Source: Kangiella sp. (GTDB lineage: Bacteria; Pseudomonadota; Gammaproteobacteria; Enterobacterales; Kangiellaceae). From it: 64,000 nucleotides of DNA. Location: positions 33,135-97,134 of the forward strand of contig NZ_JABURJ010000104.1 in NCBI RefSeq assembly GCF_014762745.1, read 5' to 3'. The translations under genes were made by a program, and so were the position numbers. The notes beneath the pieces are model-generated. The model was not told the origin of the DNA, made no database searches, and was given only the letters and a program-made list of their open reading frames with translations. Below, in pieces: positions 28,501 through 42,799 of the stretch (positions within the stretch are counted from its first letter, which is position 1; every line of letters starts with the position of its first letter).

Positions 28501-28703
28501 TTAGACCGGTATTGATGACAGCAGTGACATCTGCGTTAGGTTTAATACCGATGTTGCTATCAAATGGCGTTGGCGCAGAGATACAAAAACCGCTTGCCAG
28601 TGTTATCGTAGGCGGGCTGATAACAGCCACATTTTTAACACTGTTTGTGTTGCCCGTTCTGTTTGCCTGGTTTTCAAAAGGTAAGTTGAAGGAGAAACAC
28701 TAA
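25509..28703 (+). CDS. czcA: HME-RND cation efflux pump, CzcA/CusA family
   Basis: The 1064-residue inner-membrane RND antiporter has the family start (AVTNRLLVAIALITL), pore-domain segments such as NLDAFPDVTNVQVSVNTEAPG, and twelve helices. Helix 4 reads VAIGMLVDGSVVMVENMF rather than the DFGxxVDG pattern of CzcA proper, so it belongs to a different heavy-metal subgroup and its substrate is uncertain. A roughly 40-residue Asp/His-rich cytoplasmic insert (THPDATHDKDRQTMVQDDPD) follows helix 4. It is the last gene of a tight czcC-czcB-czcA operon within the transposon. Confidence 0.92.
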   Translation: MFNRIVDWAVTNRLLVAIALITLTVSAFFIIPRLNLDAFPDVTNVQVSVNTEAPGLAAEEVEQLITYPIEAVMYALPDVEEVRSISKTGLSGVTVVFKEGTDIYFARQLVFERLQAAKELIPEGVGTPEMGPNTSGLGQVYQYLLVAEPGSGFDAMELRSLNDWVVKLLLIPAEGVTDVLSFGGEVRQYQVDLNPSKLLSYDLTQDDIMAALERNNTNVGGWYMNRGQEQLVIRGTGWLDHGKQGLEQIRQVPLKTVDGTTITVSDVAKVNLGSEIRQGAVTMTRRTSDGKVETLGEVVSGIVLKRLGANTKSTIDGVNARIERINQALPEGVKFEAYYDQADLVTQAVDTVVNALLLAFVFIVVILALFLMNLRATLLVLISIPISIGIALMVMAWFGLSANLMSLGGIAVAIGMLVDGSVVMVENMFKHLTHPDATHDKDRQTMVQDDPDPVDAAHDSHGIALRLQEAGREVARPIFFATAIILVVFMPLFSFEGVEAKLFQPMAISIMLSMLSALVVALIIVPALATYLFRKGIRPRESFVLKPLDKLYRKGLSWAMSHSKVVVGIAVTLVVAAALVIPRLGTEFVPELEEGTVNLRVTLAPSSSLDTALEVAPKLEAMLMEFPEVTYALSRIGRAEIGGDPEPVNNIEIYIGLKPVPEWTSADNRYELQSLMEQKLEQHPGLLFNFSQPIATRVDELLSGVKAQLAIKLFGKDLDVLAEKGQAIEAVVKKIDGTRDVAMEQIVGEAQLVVKPNRRALSRYGLDVADVMEVVRNGLGGASAGQIINGNERYDIYVRLDERFRQDRETIADLRLQAPSGAWVRLGDVASVNIASGPPQVRRDDVQRRVVVQANVQGRDMGSVVADIRAAIAEQVDLPTGYSVDIGGQFENQQRAQKRLSLVVPLSLALIALLLYFAFASVGQAMLILVNVPLAVIGGVFSLWLSGQYLSVPSSVGFITLFGVAVLNGVVMVESINQRIKDGLPVSEAAFDGAVSRLRPVLMTAVTSALGLIPMLLSNGVGAEIQKPLASVIVGGLITATFLTLFVLPVLFAWFSKGKLKEKH

Positions 28704-28710
28704 CTAGCAA

Positions 28711-28745
28711 TCTGCCGGCTCTATTTTGGAGTCGGCAATACTTTA
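28711..28745 (+). terminator. Possible terminator after czcA
   Basis: TGCCGGCTC and GAGTCGGCA can pair (one G-T pair) around a seven-base loop just after the czcA stop. Only a weak AT-rich tail follows, so termination strength is doubtful. Confidence 0.35.
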
Positions 28746-28879
28746 TAATAGCAAGATGGTTTGAACCAACACCCCATTAATGCTGAAAGCTCGCCCATTT
28801 TCGTATCGAGGACTCTCCGCTTTAGACTATAGTGATCGGGGAGGGGGAAAGCCAATATCAAAAAATGCAAGGTATACCT

Positions 28880-29782
28880 ATGAGCCAGAAATGTAACCGT
28901 GACTGCAAAGCAGATGCTACAGATGAAACACAAGATATTACTAACGACGACAAGTTATTAGAAGGGGCACATGTAAGCGAATACCACGTTCCTAAAATGG
29001 ACTGCCCATCAGAGGAAGGCATGATCCGAATGGCACTGGACAGTCTTGAGCCAAGTGTAATCCTCGAGTTTGATACACATAAACGCATAGTTAGAGTGTT
29101 TCATCACCTTGAACTCAGGGACATGGTAGAAGACCGGATAACGTCTCTTGGGCTTGGGGCTAGATTGGAATCAACTAACGCTGTGGACAGCGAGATTATC
29201 CATAAAGCAAGGTTGACGGCACAAAATGAAGAAGCAGAGGAAGCTGGGATACTTAAAATGCTATTAGCTATTAATGCAGTGATGTTTATTACAGAGCTTG
29301 TTATCGGCTGGTGGGCACAATCGACCGGATTGATAGCTGATTCATTGGATATGTTTGCCGATGCAGCAGTGTATGGGGTGGCACTATACGCCGTTGGGCA
29401 TGGCGTCCGAAAAAAACTCCGTGCAGCGCATATATCAGGATGGTTACAGATTATATTAGCTCTGGGTGTATTAACAGAAGTTGTGAGGAGACTGGTTCAA
29501 GGGAGTGAGCCTGAGTCAAACCTTATGATGGTGTTTGGCTTAATTGCCTTGGTAGCAAATGTCTGGTGCTTAATCTTAATTGCCAAAAAGCGAAATGGCG
29601 GCGCTCACATGAGAGCAAGTTGGATTTTTTCTGCTAACGATGTCATCGCCAACCTTGGTGTTATTATTGCTGGGGGGTTGGTAGCATGGACGGGGTCGCA
29701 ATACCCAGACTTAATCATTGGCTTTATCATTGGCTCAATTGTTTTAACTGGTGGTTTTCGCATATTGAAGATCAAATCCTAA
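28880..29782 (+). CDS. Cation diffusion facilitator-like transporter with N-terminal HMA-like domain
   Basis: The ATG at 28880 is chosen (AAGG seven bases upstream); the track begins at a GTG 48 bases earlier. The N-terminal 90 residues resemble a ferredoxin-like metal domain (YHVPKMDCPSEEGMIRMALD). Six hydrophobic helices follow, with the CDF hallmark GLIADSLDMFADAAVYGVALYA, in which the Asp residues form the transport site. The C-terminal cytoplasmic domain usual in CDFs is absent. It is followed 34 bases later by a second, conventional CDF. Probable zinc or cadmium exporter. Confidence 0.8.
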   Translation: MSQKCNRDCKADATDETQDITNDDKLLEGAHVSEYHVPKMDCPSEEGMIRMALDSLEPSVILEFDTHKRIVRVFHHLELRDMVEDRITSLGLGARLESTNAVDSEIIHKARLTAQNEEAEEAGILKMLLAINAVMFITELVIGWWAQSTGLIADSLDMFADAAVYGVALYAVGHGVRKKLRAAHISGWLQIILALGVLTEVVRRLVQGSEPESNLMMVFGLIALVANVWCLILIAKKRNGGAHMRASWIFSANDVIANLGVIIAGGLVAWTGSQYPDLIIGFIIGSIVLTGGFRILKIKS

Positions 29783-29816
29783 AGTAAGAATAAAGCTCCA
29801 CAAGAGGTAATCTTAA

Positions 29817-30704
29817 ATGCATGATCATTCGCACTCACATGGTTCAAATAATCGTATAGGTTGGGCATTTTTTCTGAATGTCACCTTTACCATTATCGAG
29901 TTTATAGGAGGTATCTTAACCAATAGTACCGCCATCATGGCCGATGCAGTCCATGATCTTGGCGACAGTTTATCCATTGGATTTGCTTGGTTCCTTAGTA
30001 AAGTTAGTGAGAAAGGTTCAAATTCAGAGTTCACCTATGGTTATCGCCGATTATCACTGCTTGGAGCTCTTATTAATGGCCTAGTCCTGATTATTGGTTC
30101 TGCATGGGTTCTGACAGAAGCTATCCCTAAACTCCTGCAACCAGAAATGCCTATGGTTGAGGGCATGATCGCGTTAGCCGTGTTTGGGGTGCTAGTTAAT
30201 GGTTTTGCGGCTTATAAATTAAGTAAAGGTAAAACTCTTAATGAGCGTATACTCAACTGGCATTTACTGGAAGATGTACTTGGTTGGGTTGCAGTTTTAA
30301 TCGTTTCCATCGTACTTCTTTTTGTTGACTGGCCCATTCTTGACCCAGCTTTGTCGTTTCTTTTCACTCTCTATATTTTAATTAATGTTGCTAAAAACCT
30401 TTGGCACACTATAAGGTTATTTTTACAGGCAATCCCTGACAAAGAACTGTCAAAATCAGTATACAAAACCTTAATAGAACTTGAAGAAGTGGACAGTATC
30501 CATCACCTGCACTTGTGGTCATTGGATGGAGAGCATCACGTACTTACTGCTCATCTAGCTCTACAGGATGCACTATCTATGCAGCAACAGCTGGAGTTAA
30601 AAAAATCTATAGCAGAACGATTGAGTAAATTTAATTTAGAGCATACGACTATTGAGCTTGAAATGACTGACGAGCAATGCCGCGATGCTTCTGAAGCTTT
30701 GTAA
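29817..30704 (+). CDS. czcD: Cation diffusion facilitator transporter (CzcD/ZitB-like)
   Basis: A 295-residue CDF protein starting with a His cluster (MHDHSHSHGSNN). Six helices carry the metal sites FIGGILTNSTAIMADAVHDLGDS (His/Asp in helix 2) and the helix-5 Asp pair of NWHLLEDVLGW. The C-terminal domain is present (residues about 205-295), including HHLHLWSLDGEHHVLTAHLAL. Proton-driven export of Zn, Cd or Co from the cytoplasm is the family role. It sits downstream of czcCBA, as czcD does in known clusters. Confidence 0.88.
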   Translation: MHDHSHSHGSNNRIGWAFFLNVTFTIIEFIGGILTNSTAIMADAVHDLGDSLSIGFAWFLSKVSEKGSNSEFTYGYRRLSLLGALINGLVLIIGSAWVLTEAIPKLLQPEMPMVEGMIALAVFGVLVNGFAAYKLSKGKTLNERILNWHLLEDVLGWVAVLIVSIVLLFVDWPILDPALSFLFTLYILINVAKNLWHTIRLFLQAIPDKELSKSVYKTLIELEEVDSIHHLHLWSLDGEHHVLTAHLALQDALSMQQQLELKKSIAERLSKFNLEHTTIELEMTDEQCRDASEAL

Positions 30705-30763
30705 TTGGGAGAGTACAGCTATAATTTATATTGTGGCCGCACAGTAACTGGTACCCTTGACTT

Positions 30764-31561
30764 ATGCGTCGATTAATTTATTTCGTTGAATCAAATCTTG
30801 TTTGGTTTGTGATTATTGTAGCTGGAGTTGGCCTGATATTGCCCGAATCCGGGAAGTACCTCGACTCCTCAATAGCCCCTTTACTTGTGATTCTGATGTT
30901 TGTGATCAGCCTTACATTTGATGCACATGCCGCACGAATAGTCTTTCGCAAACCGTCAAGACAGTTTTTGGCAATGGGGCTCGTCTATGGCCCGATTCAA
31001 TTGCAGGCTTCTTGACTGGTCGCCTTTTTCAATGCGGTCAATACAGCCTTTTCTCCTTTCGTAGTTCCGCTCCTTTTTCTATGGCTGACAGGGATACAGC
31101 TAGAAGTCCCTCTCGTTTCCATCATCCTGGAGTTAGCTCTAGTTGTTTTAGTGCCTACAATTCTCGGTGTAACCTTACGCACCAACTTTCCGACGATTAT
31201 TTCAAAGCATGATTCGACTTACGCAGGAATTGGGTCAGTCTTCTATCTTGTAATATTACTTGCGGTAGTGGCTTCCAATGCAGAAACCATCATTGGTTAT
31301 GGATAGTATGCTTTTGTAATTGCTGGAGCAGCTTTAAGTCTAAATCTTTGTGGCTACTTAATTGGAATGGCTTCACGGTTTATAACGACAGACCGACCGG
31401 AAGTCATCGCATACCTATTTACTGTAAGCAAAAAAGAATTTAGCATTGCAGCGGCTTTTGTGGCTGCATCCCGGTTGCCATCAGAAATAGTAATACCAGC
31501 CACATTCTTTGCAGTAATTCAGATGATCACATCTCCTATTGTGGCCAAATATCTTGCTTGA
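30764..31561 (+). pseudogene. BASS-family (bile acid:sodium symporter-like) transporter, broken
   Basis: The first ORF (30764-31015) encodes WFVIIVAGVGLILPESGKYL and FVISLTFDAHAARIVF, then loses frame near 31000. Another frame continues NAVNTAFSPFVVPLLFLWLTG and LELALVVLVPTILGVTL. An in-frame TAG at 31304-31306 interrupts NAETIIGYG-stop-YAFVIAGAAL, and the tail (YLFTVSKKEFSIAAAFVAAS) runs to 31561. The fold and the cation-binding style repeats suggest a BASS or arsenite-permease-like carrier of about 265 residues. At least two lesions make it inactive. Confidence 0.72.
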
Positions 31562-31684
31562 GGCTAGCTCTCAAACAGTTACTGAAGAAACTTTCCACGA
31601 AGAAATATGCAGTAAATTGGTAGTACCGTATCACTGGAAACCAAAAGCAGACTCATAAATATCTTTTCTGACGAAAGATAAAGC

Positions 31685-33778
<2,094 letters not shown>

Positions 33779-33791
33779 TAGTATTCGTCCT

Positions 33792-34067
33792 TTATTGCTT
33801 TACCACAGATGGATAGCCGGCATTTTTTGTGGCCTCGGTCAGCTTTTCCACCGTAGTTTTTTCATCATCAAAAGTGACCACGGCTAACTTATCTTCGAAG
33901 GTCACTTCAGCTTTGGTAACTCCCTCAACCTGTTGCAATGCTTTTTCCACCGTAATCGGACAAGTTACGCAGGTCATCGTGGGAACTTCAAGCATGACTG
34001 TTTGCTGCTTGGCAAACGCACCCAAGCTAAGTATTGATAGTAGGGATAATAGTGCAATTTTTTTCAT
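33792..34067 (-). CDS. merP: Periplasmic mercury-binding protein MerP
   Basis: The ATG at 34067 (GGAG six bases upstream) gives 91 residues: a signal peptide (MKKIALLSLLSILSLGAFA) and a single HMA domain with the mercury-binding TMTCVTC. MerP captures Hg(II) in the periplasm and hands it to MerT or MerC. It lies between merT and the broken merC in the usual mer order. Confidence 0.95.
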   Translation of the reverse strand: MKKIALLSLLSILSLGAFAKQQTVMLEVPTMTCVTCPITVEKALQQVEGVTKAEVTFEDKLAVVTFDDEKTTVEKLTEATKNAGYPSVVKQ

Positions 34068-34101
34068 CTTCTTCTCCAAGGGTTATTTCTCAACGATATA
34101 A

Positions 34102-34449
34102 TTAAGCAAACCAGATAATCCAGTAATTGCTAGTGACTAATATTAATGCAATGAAGGCGGTTACCCAGAAAATGATCTGCCGGCGCTTACGTACTTGTGG
34201 CATTGCACAAGCGGTTCCAGGCTCACACTCTTCTATAGGTCGATAAACTTTCCAACCGGCAAAACTAAATAAAACCAGTACCAGCAAGATAAAAATAGGG
34301 CGGTATGGCTCCAATACGGTCAGATTGCCAATCCAAGAACCACTAACGCCTAGTAGTAACAAGACTAAGGGCCCAGCACAACAAAGCCCAGCACCAATAG
34401 CAGCAGCAATACCACCAACTAGCGGTAAACTGGTATCGTTTTTTGCCAT
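34102..34449 (-). CDS. merT: Mercuric ion transport protein MerT
   Basis: A 115-residue inner-membrane protein with three helices. Helix 1 holds the vicinal Cys pair (GAGLCCAGPLVLLLLG), and the cytoplasmic loop holds the second pair (EECEPGTACAMP). These relay Hg(II) from MerP to MerA. It is the first structural gene after the mer promoter. Confidence 0.95.
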   Translation of the reverse strand: MAKNDTSLPLVGGIAAAIGAGLCCAGPLVLLLLGVSGSWIGNLTVLEPYRPIFILLVLVLFSFAGWKVYRPIEECEPGTACAMPQVRKRRQIIFWVTAFIALILVTSNYWIIWFA

Positions 34450-34483
34450 GGCTTACTCCACTTCAAATGTTCTGATAGAAAAC

Positions 34484-34515
34484 AGTATAAACTCCGTATC
34501 CAAGTACGGAGTCAA
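34484..34515 (-). promoter_or_regulatory. mer operator-promoter
   Basis: Read on the minus strand, TTGACT is followed by a 19-base spacer containing the dyad CCGTAC..GTACGG-type half sites and then a TATACT-type -10. The overlong spacer is the hallmark of MerR-controlled promoters, where metal-bound MerR untwists the DNA. It sits between merR and merT and drives merTPCA. Confidence 0.88.
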
Positions 34516-34533
34516 GGGGTTTAGCGATTGTTA

Positions 34534-34926
34534 TTAGTTGTTTTCTGGGAGAAGGGAAGTAATAATCGGGCAATGTGCCTGTTCAGTGTTGCTTGCACAT
34601 TGTTTCAGTAAATCATTAAGACTGGTTTCTAAGCGGCGTAGATCAGCCATTTTTGCACGAACACTGGCAAGTTTGTGGTTTGCTATACTTTGTACTTCTT
34701 GGCAAGAAGTCTCTTCCAGCATCAGCAAGTTAGCGATCTCATCCAAGGAAAACCCTAACTCTTGAGCACGTTTGATAAACCGAATGCGATTCAAAGTCGT
34801 CTCAGGATAACGACGATAACCTTTAACGGGTTTTTGGGGCTGTTCAATTAAGCCGCACCGTTCATAATATCTAACGGTCTCAACGTTTACGCTTGCCAAT
34901 TTGGCAAGTTGACCAATTACATACAT
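34534..34926 (-). CDS. merR: Mercury-responsive regulator MerR
   Basis: The 130-residue MerR has a winged-helix N-terminus (IGQLAKLASVNVETVRYYERCGLI) and the complete Hg(II) triad Cys75, Cys110 and Cys119 (ETSCQEV; QCASNTEQAHCPI), with the Cys-x8-Cys spacing of true MerR. It is encoded on the same strand as, and upstream of, merT, so it is not divergent as in Tn21. The operator lies in the 84 bases between. Confidence 0.95.
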   Translation of the reverse strand: MYVIGQLAKLASVNVETVRYYERCGLIEQPQKPVKGYRRYPETTLNRIRFIKRAQELGFSLDEIANLLMLEETSCQEVQSIANHKLASVRAKMADLRRLETSLNDLLKQCASNTEQAHCPIITSLLPENN

Positions 34927-35282
34927 AATTTAACCGTATTGTCGGTACTGAAGTGGGTAGTAAAATTCTAAGTTGAAAGTACGAATATAACAAACAGTGT
35001 ATCAATAGCGCAAAGTCTGCTGTTAGTTCGTTGAGATATTCAATATATTTCATATGGTTAAACTATTTTTTGGTCGATTTATCACGAATCGTGGCCGTAC
35101 CTCAAATAGAGTATGTACCGTTTTACATCGAATTGAAATATTAATAGGGTAGCTATGCAATATCAGGATTGGAACCACTCACGCCACGCATAGAGCTAAA
35201 ATATCACGCCACATATAAAGAGCAGGGCATCTAAACGATTCTAATAATGATATTTTGACAGATTTAAAGACTGAGATGTTGC
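34927..35282. other. Transposon right flank without genes
   Basis: No ORF of note. It holds the upstream side of merR, the right terminal repeat (35056-35103) and about 180 bases of AT-rich host DNA beyond. No trace of the merA portion missing from the left junction is seen here. Confidence 0.6.
35056..35103. repeat. Right terminal inverted repeat of the transposon
   Basis: In reverse complement it begins GAGGTACGGCCACGATTCGT, the same 20 bases as the left end, then shares AAATCGACCAAAAA and TTAACC at the inner side. It closes the 18.3-kb element on the merR side. Confidence 0.82.
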
Positions 35283-35537
35283 TTAAGCAATTTCATATAA
35301 GGTGCATTCACAACCATTCTCTACAGCGTATACATCTTTAATCTTATGAAGTAGATTCTGCTCGAAGTAATACTCGGCTGAACTTAGGACTTCCTGGTTT
35401 TTGATTTCAAGAAATACATACCTACCCATCCCATCGTAGCCATACCAGCCCCAGCACTTGTCATCTTTATTAAATGCTAGGGTGAGTTTAGGATCATCTC
35501 GATTGATAATTTCTAGAAATAACTCATGTACCTGCAT
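35283..35537 (-). CDS. Hypothetical protein of 84 residues
   Basis: A compact ORF beginning MQVHELFLEIINRDDPKL, with aromatic residues (CWGWYGYDGMGRYVFLEIKN) and a C-terminal CECTLYEIA. No signal peptide or membrane segment. The balanced composition looks like a real small cytoplasmic protein. It stands alone just outside the transposon. No family is recognised. Confidence 0.5.
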   Translation of the reverse strand: MQVHELFLEIINRDDPKLTLAFNKDDKCWGWYGYDGMGRYVFLEIKNQEVLSSAEYYFEQNLLHKIKDVYAVENGCECTLYEIA

Positions 35538-35880
35538 ATTGTATTGTCGAGAAAGGGTATCGAGCTCTATTAATCACATATTTAATGCCTGTTATCAAGC
35601 CGTTATAGAACATAATTCTCTATATGAATTTTGCACTAATTTACTTGTAATCCTACGTGCTTTGAAGCGTATTAGTTGTAATTGAAGTACTTTAGTTGTT
35701 AAAAGTGAAGTGTTTTAGTTGGTCATAAATATCACAAGTCAGATATGACTTATATAAGTTTCGTCTAATTGAACATAATATAAGTTATGCGAATATGCGG
35801 ATGGGTGACCAAACCCTTAAACTTGGAATTAATATCGAAAACGTATATCATTCGCTTTCTTCTAATGACAGGCAAATACT
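35538..35880. other. Intergenic region upstream of the second czc operon
   Basis: AT-rich, with no credible gene; the ORFs in the track here are short and antisense or out of frame. A small dyad AAGTCA-GATA-TGACTT lies at 35736-35751 and could be part of the promoter control of czcI-CBA. Confidence 0.4.
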
Positions 35881-36252
35881 TTGTTAGCACGTCGGCTCAC
35901 ATACAGTTTTGTTTTGCTCTTGATCATACAGGCAGTCGCTCCTTTAGCGGATGCCTTTCAGATTTATGGCCAGTATGCAGAAGCTAATTCCTGTACTCAG
36001 GTCATTAATTCACTCGAATGTACGTCTGATCTTGATGTTGATAAAGACACATTGCATTTTGAACAAGAGCTATTGAATGATGACTGTTCCGGATGTTCTG
36101 GTTGCTATCATTGCCACACTTGTCATATCTATATGTACTTCCGCAAGGAATATACTCCTTCCTTTAGTTCTATAAACATTAAACCAATCGGCTTTACCGT
36201 CTCAGATAAAGTTGGCGTAATCACTTCTTTAGACCGTCCGCCCAGGCAATAG
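35881..36252 (+). CDS. czcI: CzcI-like small periplasmic metal-binding protein (copy 2)
   Basis: The 123-residue product starts at TTG, has a signal peptide (residues 1-25), and a dense Cys/His segment, CSGCSGCYHCHTCH, near residue 72, then ends LDRPPRQ. It precedes the second czcCBA set. Size, order of parts and the Pro-rich end parallel the copy at 22469, though identity is low. It is presumably a periplasmic metal-sensing or regulatory partner of the pump. The start codon is the only one available in frame. Confidence 0.6.
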   Translation: MLARRLTYSFVLLLIIQAVAPLADAFQIYGQYAEANSCTQVINSLECTSDLDVDKDTLHFEQELLNDDCSGCSGCYHCHTCHIYMYFRKEYTPSFSSINIKPIGFTVSDKVGVITSLDRPPRQ

Positions 36253-36329
36253 ACATACTATTAAAGTTACTTTAGTTAACTGGCTTTATTAAAAGCCATT
36301 TTTGTCTATTAGTTTGGAGAAAAATTTAT

Positions 36330-37655
36330 ATGTTCTATCGGAACGCAGATCCTGTTGCTTTGCGAGTCATATTTTTGTGTTACTTCTGGTTTAGCCTTTT
36401 ACTGACCCCATCAGTGTTGATTGCTAAAGAAAAATCGATTGCAGAAGAAAATGAGTCCGTAGCAAAACCAACACTAAATTTACAACAAGCATTAAAACTG
36501 ACCTTAGACAGTAATCCTGAACTAGAGCTATTTCAGTTCCAGTTTCAGGAACTTGCAGGTGAAATGTCTACGGCATCACTTAATCCCGGCTACCAACTTG
36601 GTGTTGAACTTGAAAATTTTTCTGGAAATGGAGTGTTTAGCGGATTAGACAATTCAGAGTTGACCGTATCACTTTCTTCAGCAATTGAACTGGGTGGAAA
36701 GTTGGATGCCCGCCAACAAGTCGTATCAGCAAATAATGACTATCTTGGTACACAAAAGCGACTCAAGACATTGGAATTACTGTCTGAAACGGCCAAGCGA
36801 TATCTTGAGGTTCTAGCAGCTCAAGAGCGAATAAAACTCGCTGAGGAGTCTGTTCAGATTGCGCAAAAAGCTCTAACCATTGTAAAGCGAAGGGTGAAGC
36901 TTGGAGCCAGCATGACAGCAGAAGCGAGTAGAGCTGAGGCTTCTCTTGCTCAAGCAGAACTAACGCTTAATAAAGAGCAGTCTTATTATCGCGCAGCGCA
37001 AGTTAATCTCGCTTCTATGTGGGGAGAAATGGATGCGCCCTCCTTTGCCGTTCAAGGAAATTTATATCAATTTGGAAAGAGTCGAAGCCTCGAACAGTTA
37101 CTTGCTGAAATACAGAATAACCCATCAATCCGGCAATATGCTGCACTTGAACGTATCAGGGATGCTGAGTTAGATCTGGTCAGATCAAACAATCAAAGTG
37201 ACCTGAACTGGTCTGTTGGGGTTGTTCGCAACGAGGCAAGTGGCGACATGGGATTAAAAGCAGGATTCAGCATGGATCTGTTTTCACAATCACGGAATCA
37301 AGGTGCTTATCAACGAGCTCAAGCAATTAAAGAGCAAACTTTTGTAAGCAAGAGAACTGCCCTGCTTCGCCTACAGACTCAACTGGCGAAAACCTATCAA
37401 TATAGAGAGCAATCGATAAAGACTGCTCAACGTCTTGAGCAGGATGTTATCCCCGCCCTTCTGTCTGCGCTTCATGATTCTGAAGAGGCATATCAGCGCG
37501 GTAGATACAGCTATTTTGAATATGTGCTGGCTAGACAGGAATTGATCGCTGCCAAGAGAAAACTGATTGATGAAGCTGTTGCTATATTGTTATTTGGGGT
37601 AACCATTGAGCAATTAACTGCGCAGCCACTGACTCAATCTTCGGTCGAACTCTAA
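36330..37655 (+). CDS. czcC: CzcC-type outer-membrane efflux protein (second system)
   Basis: A 441-residue TolC-like channel subunit with a hydrophobic N-terminal export signal and two OEP repeats (LNLQQALKLTLDSNPELELFQFQ near 48; SNNQSDLNWSVGVVRNEASG near 285). The segment RRVKLGASMTAEASRAEASLAQAEL is a typical helical barrel stretch. It is first of three closely spaced czc genes outside the transposon. Confidence 0.88.
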   Translation: MFYRNADPVALRVIFLCYFWFSLLLTPSVLIAKEKSIAEENESVAKPTLNLQQALKLTLDSNPELELFQFQFQELAGEMSTASLNPGYQLGVELENFSGNGVFSGLDNSELTVSLSSAIELGGKLDARQQVVSANNDYLGTQKRLKTLELLSETAKRYLEVLAAQERIKLAEESVQIAQKALTIVKRRVKLGASMTAEASRAEASLAQAELTLNKEQSYYRAAQVNLASMWGEMDAPSFAVQGNLYQFGKSRSLEQLLAEIQNNPSIRQYAALERIRDAELDLVRSNNQSDLNWSVGVVRNEASGDMGLKAGFSMDLFSQSRNQGAYQRAQAIKEQTFVSKRTALLRLQTQLAKTYQYREQSIKTAQRLEQDVIPALLSALHDSEEAYQRGRYSYFEYVLARQELIAAKRKLIDEAVAILLFGVTIEQLTAQPLTQSSVEL

Positions 37656-37701
37656 AGCTATGTTAGCGCATAAGTTACAAACAGAATTCAGGACATTAAA
37701 A

Positions 37702-42061
<4,360 letters not shown>

Positions 42062-42079
42062 TATCACTCTATCGCTAAT

Positions 42080-42104
42080 AAAAGCAGGGAAATGCCCTGC
42101 TTTT
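42080..42104 (+). terminator. Terminator after second czcA
   Basis: AAAAGCAGGG, a five-base loop, then CCCTGCTTTT form a strong hairpin ending in a T-run 19 bases past the czcA stop. Confidence 0.85.
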
Positions 42105-42348
42105 GTTAGCTTGTGTTAGGCTCTGTCTGAGTCTTTCAAGCTTCTCTGTCTTACTTTCCAGACTTCGCTAACGACCTGCCAGGAACTATTCTGCAACAGT
42201 CCCACAATACTTAGCGCGTTTTATCACTTTCATGCAAGGTAAACAGCGTTAATGCATAAACTGAGGCATCGCCAAAATATCAAGAGAATCTGCTAACAAT
42301 GCTTCAGCCATAAATTATTTACTAGTGTTTAAGTTTGTATTTAAGTAG

Positions 42349-42729
42349 CTAAACATCAAAAGCCTCAATGATTGGACAAGGCCCAGCCTTGCTATTGCGG
42401 CATTCTGTCGCCAGTTGCTGCAACGAGTTTCTGGCTTGTTTAAGTTCTGCTATTTGTTTATCGAGTGCTGTTACACGTGAAGATGCTAGCTCATACGCTT
42501 TATGTCGGTCGTTGCTTGAGTCGAGCGCGATGAGTTCTTTTATCTCTGCCAGTGTGAATCCTGCGGCTTTGGCTTTGAGTATGAACTTAAGTTGCTTGAG
42601 GTCTTCATCGCCATAGCGACGAATTCCGCCTTTCTGAGGAGGAATCTTGAGTAAGCCTTTGCGCTGATAAAACCTGATGGTTTCCACGCCAACGCCGCCC
42701 GCCTTTGCGAATTTGCCAATTGGTAACAT
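42349..42729 (-). CDS. MerR-family regulator with CueR-like metal site
   Basis: A 126-residue regulator ([24 protein letters not shown] is the DNA-binding helix-turn-helix). Its only Cys pair, Cys110 and Cys118 (ATECRNSKAGPCPII), has the Cys-x7-Cys spacing of CueR. The third Cys of MerR is absent (SSNDRH in that helix). This points to a monovalent copper/silver/gold-type sensor rather than Hg(II). It is divergent from the glutaredoxin-MauE gene with an overlong-spacer promoter between them. Confidence 0.82.
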   Translation of the reverse strand: MLPIGKFAKAGGVGVETIRFYQRKGLLKIPPQKGGIRRYGDEDLKQLKFILKAKAAGFTLAEIKELIALDSSNDRHKAYELASSRVTALDKQIAELKQARNSLQQLATECRNSKAGPCPIIEAFDV

Positions 42730-42734
42730 GTGTC

Positions 42735-42766
42735 TTGACTCCGTACTATGATACGGTATTTATACT
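42735..42766 (+). promoter_or_regulatory. MerR-type promoter of the glutaredoxin-MauE gene
   Basis: TTGACT is followed by about 19 bases carrying CCGTAC..ATACGG and then TTATACT. The overlong spacer with a central dyad is typical of MerR/CueR targets. The first 12 bases are identical to the mer promoter at 34484 and to the promoter at 49155. Confidence 0.82.
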
Positions 42767-42799
42767 ATCACCATCTCAAAACAGGTACGAGGATAACTT

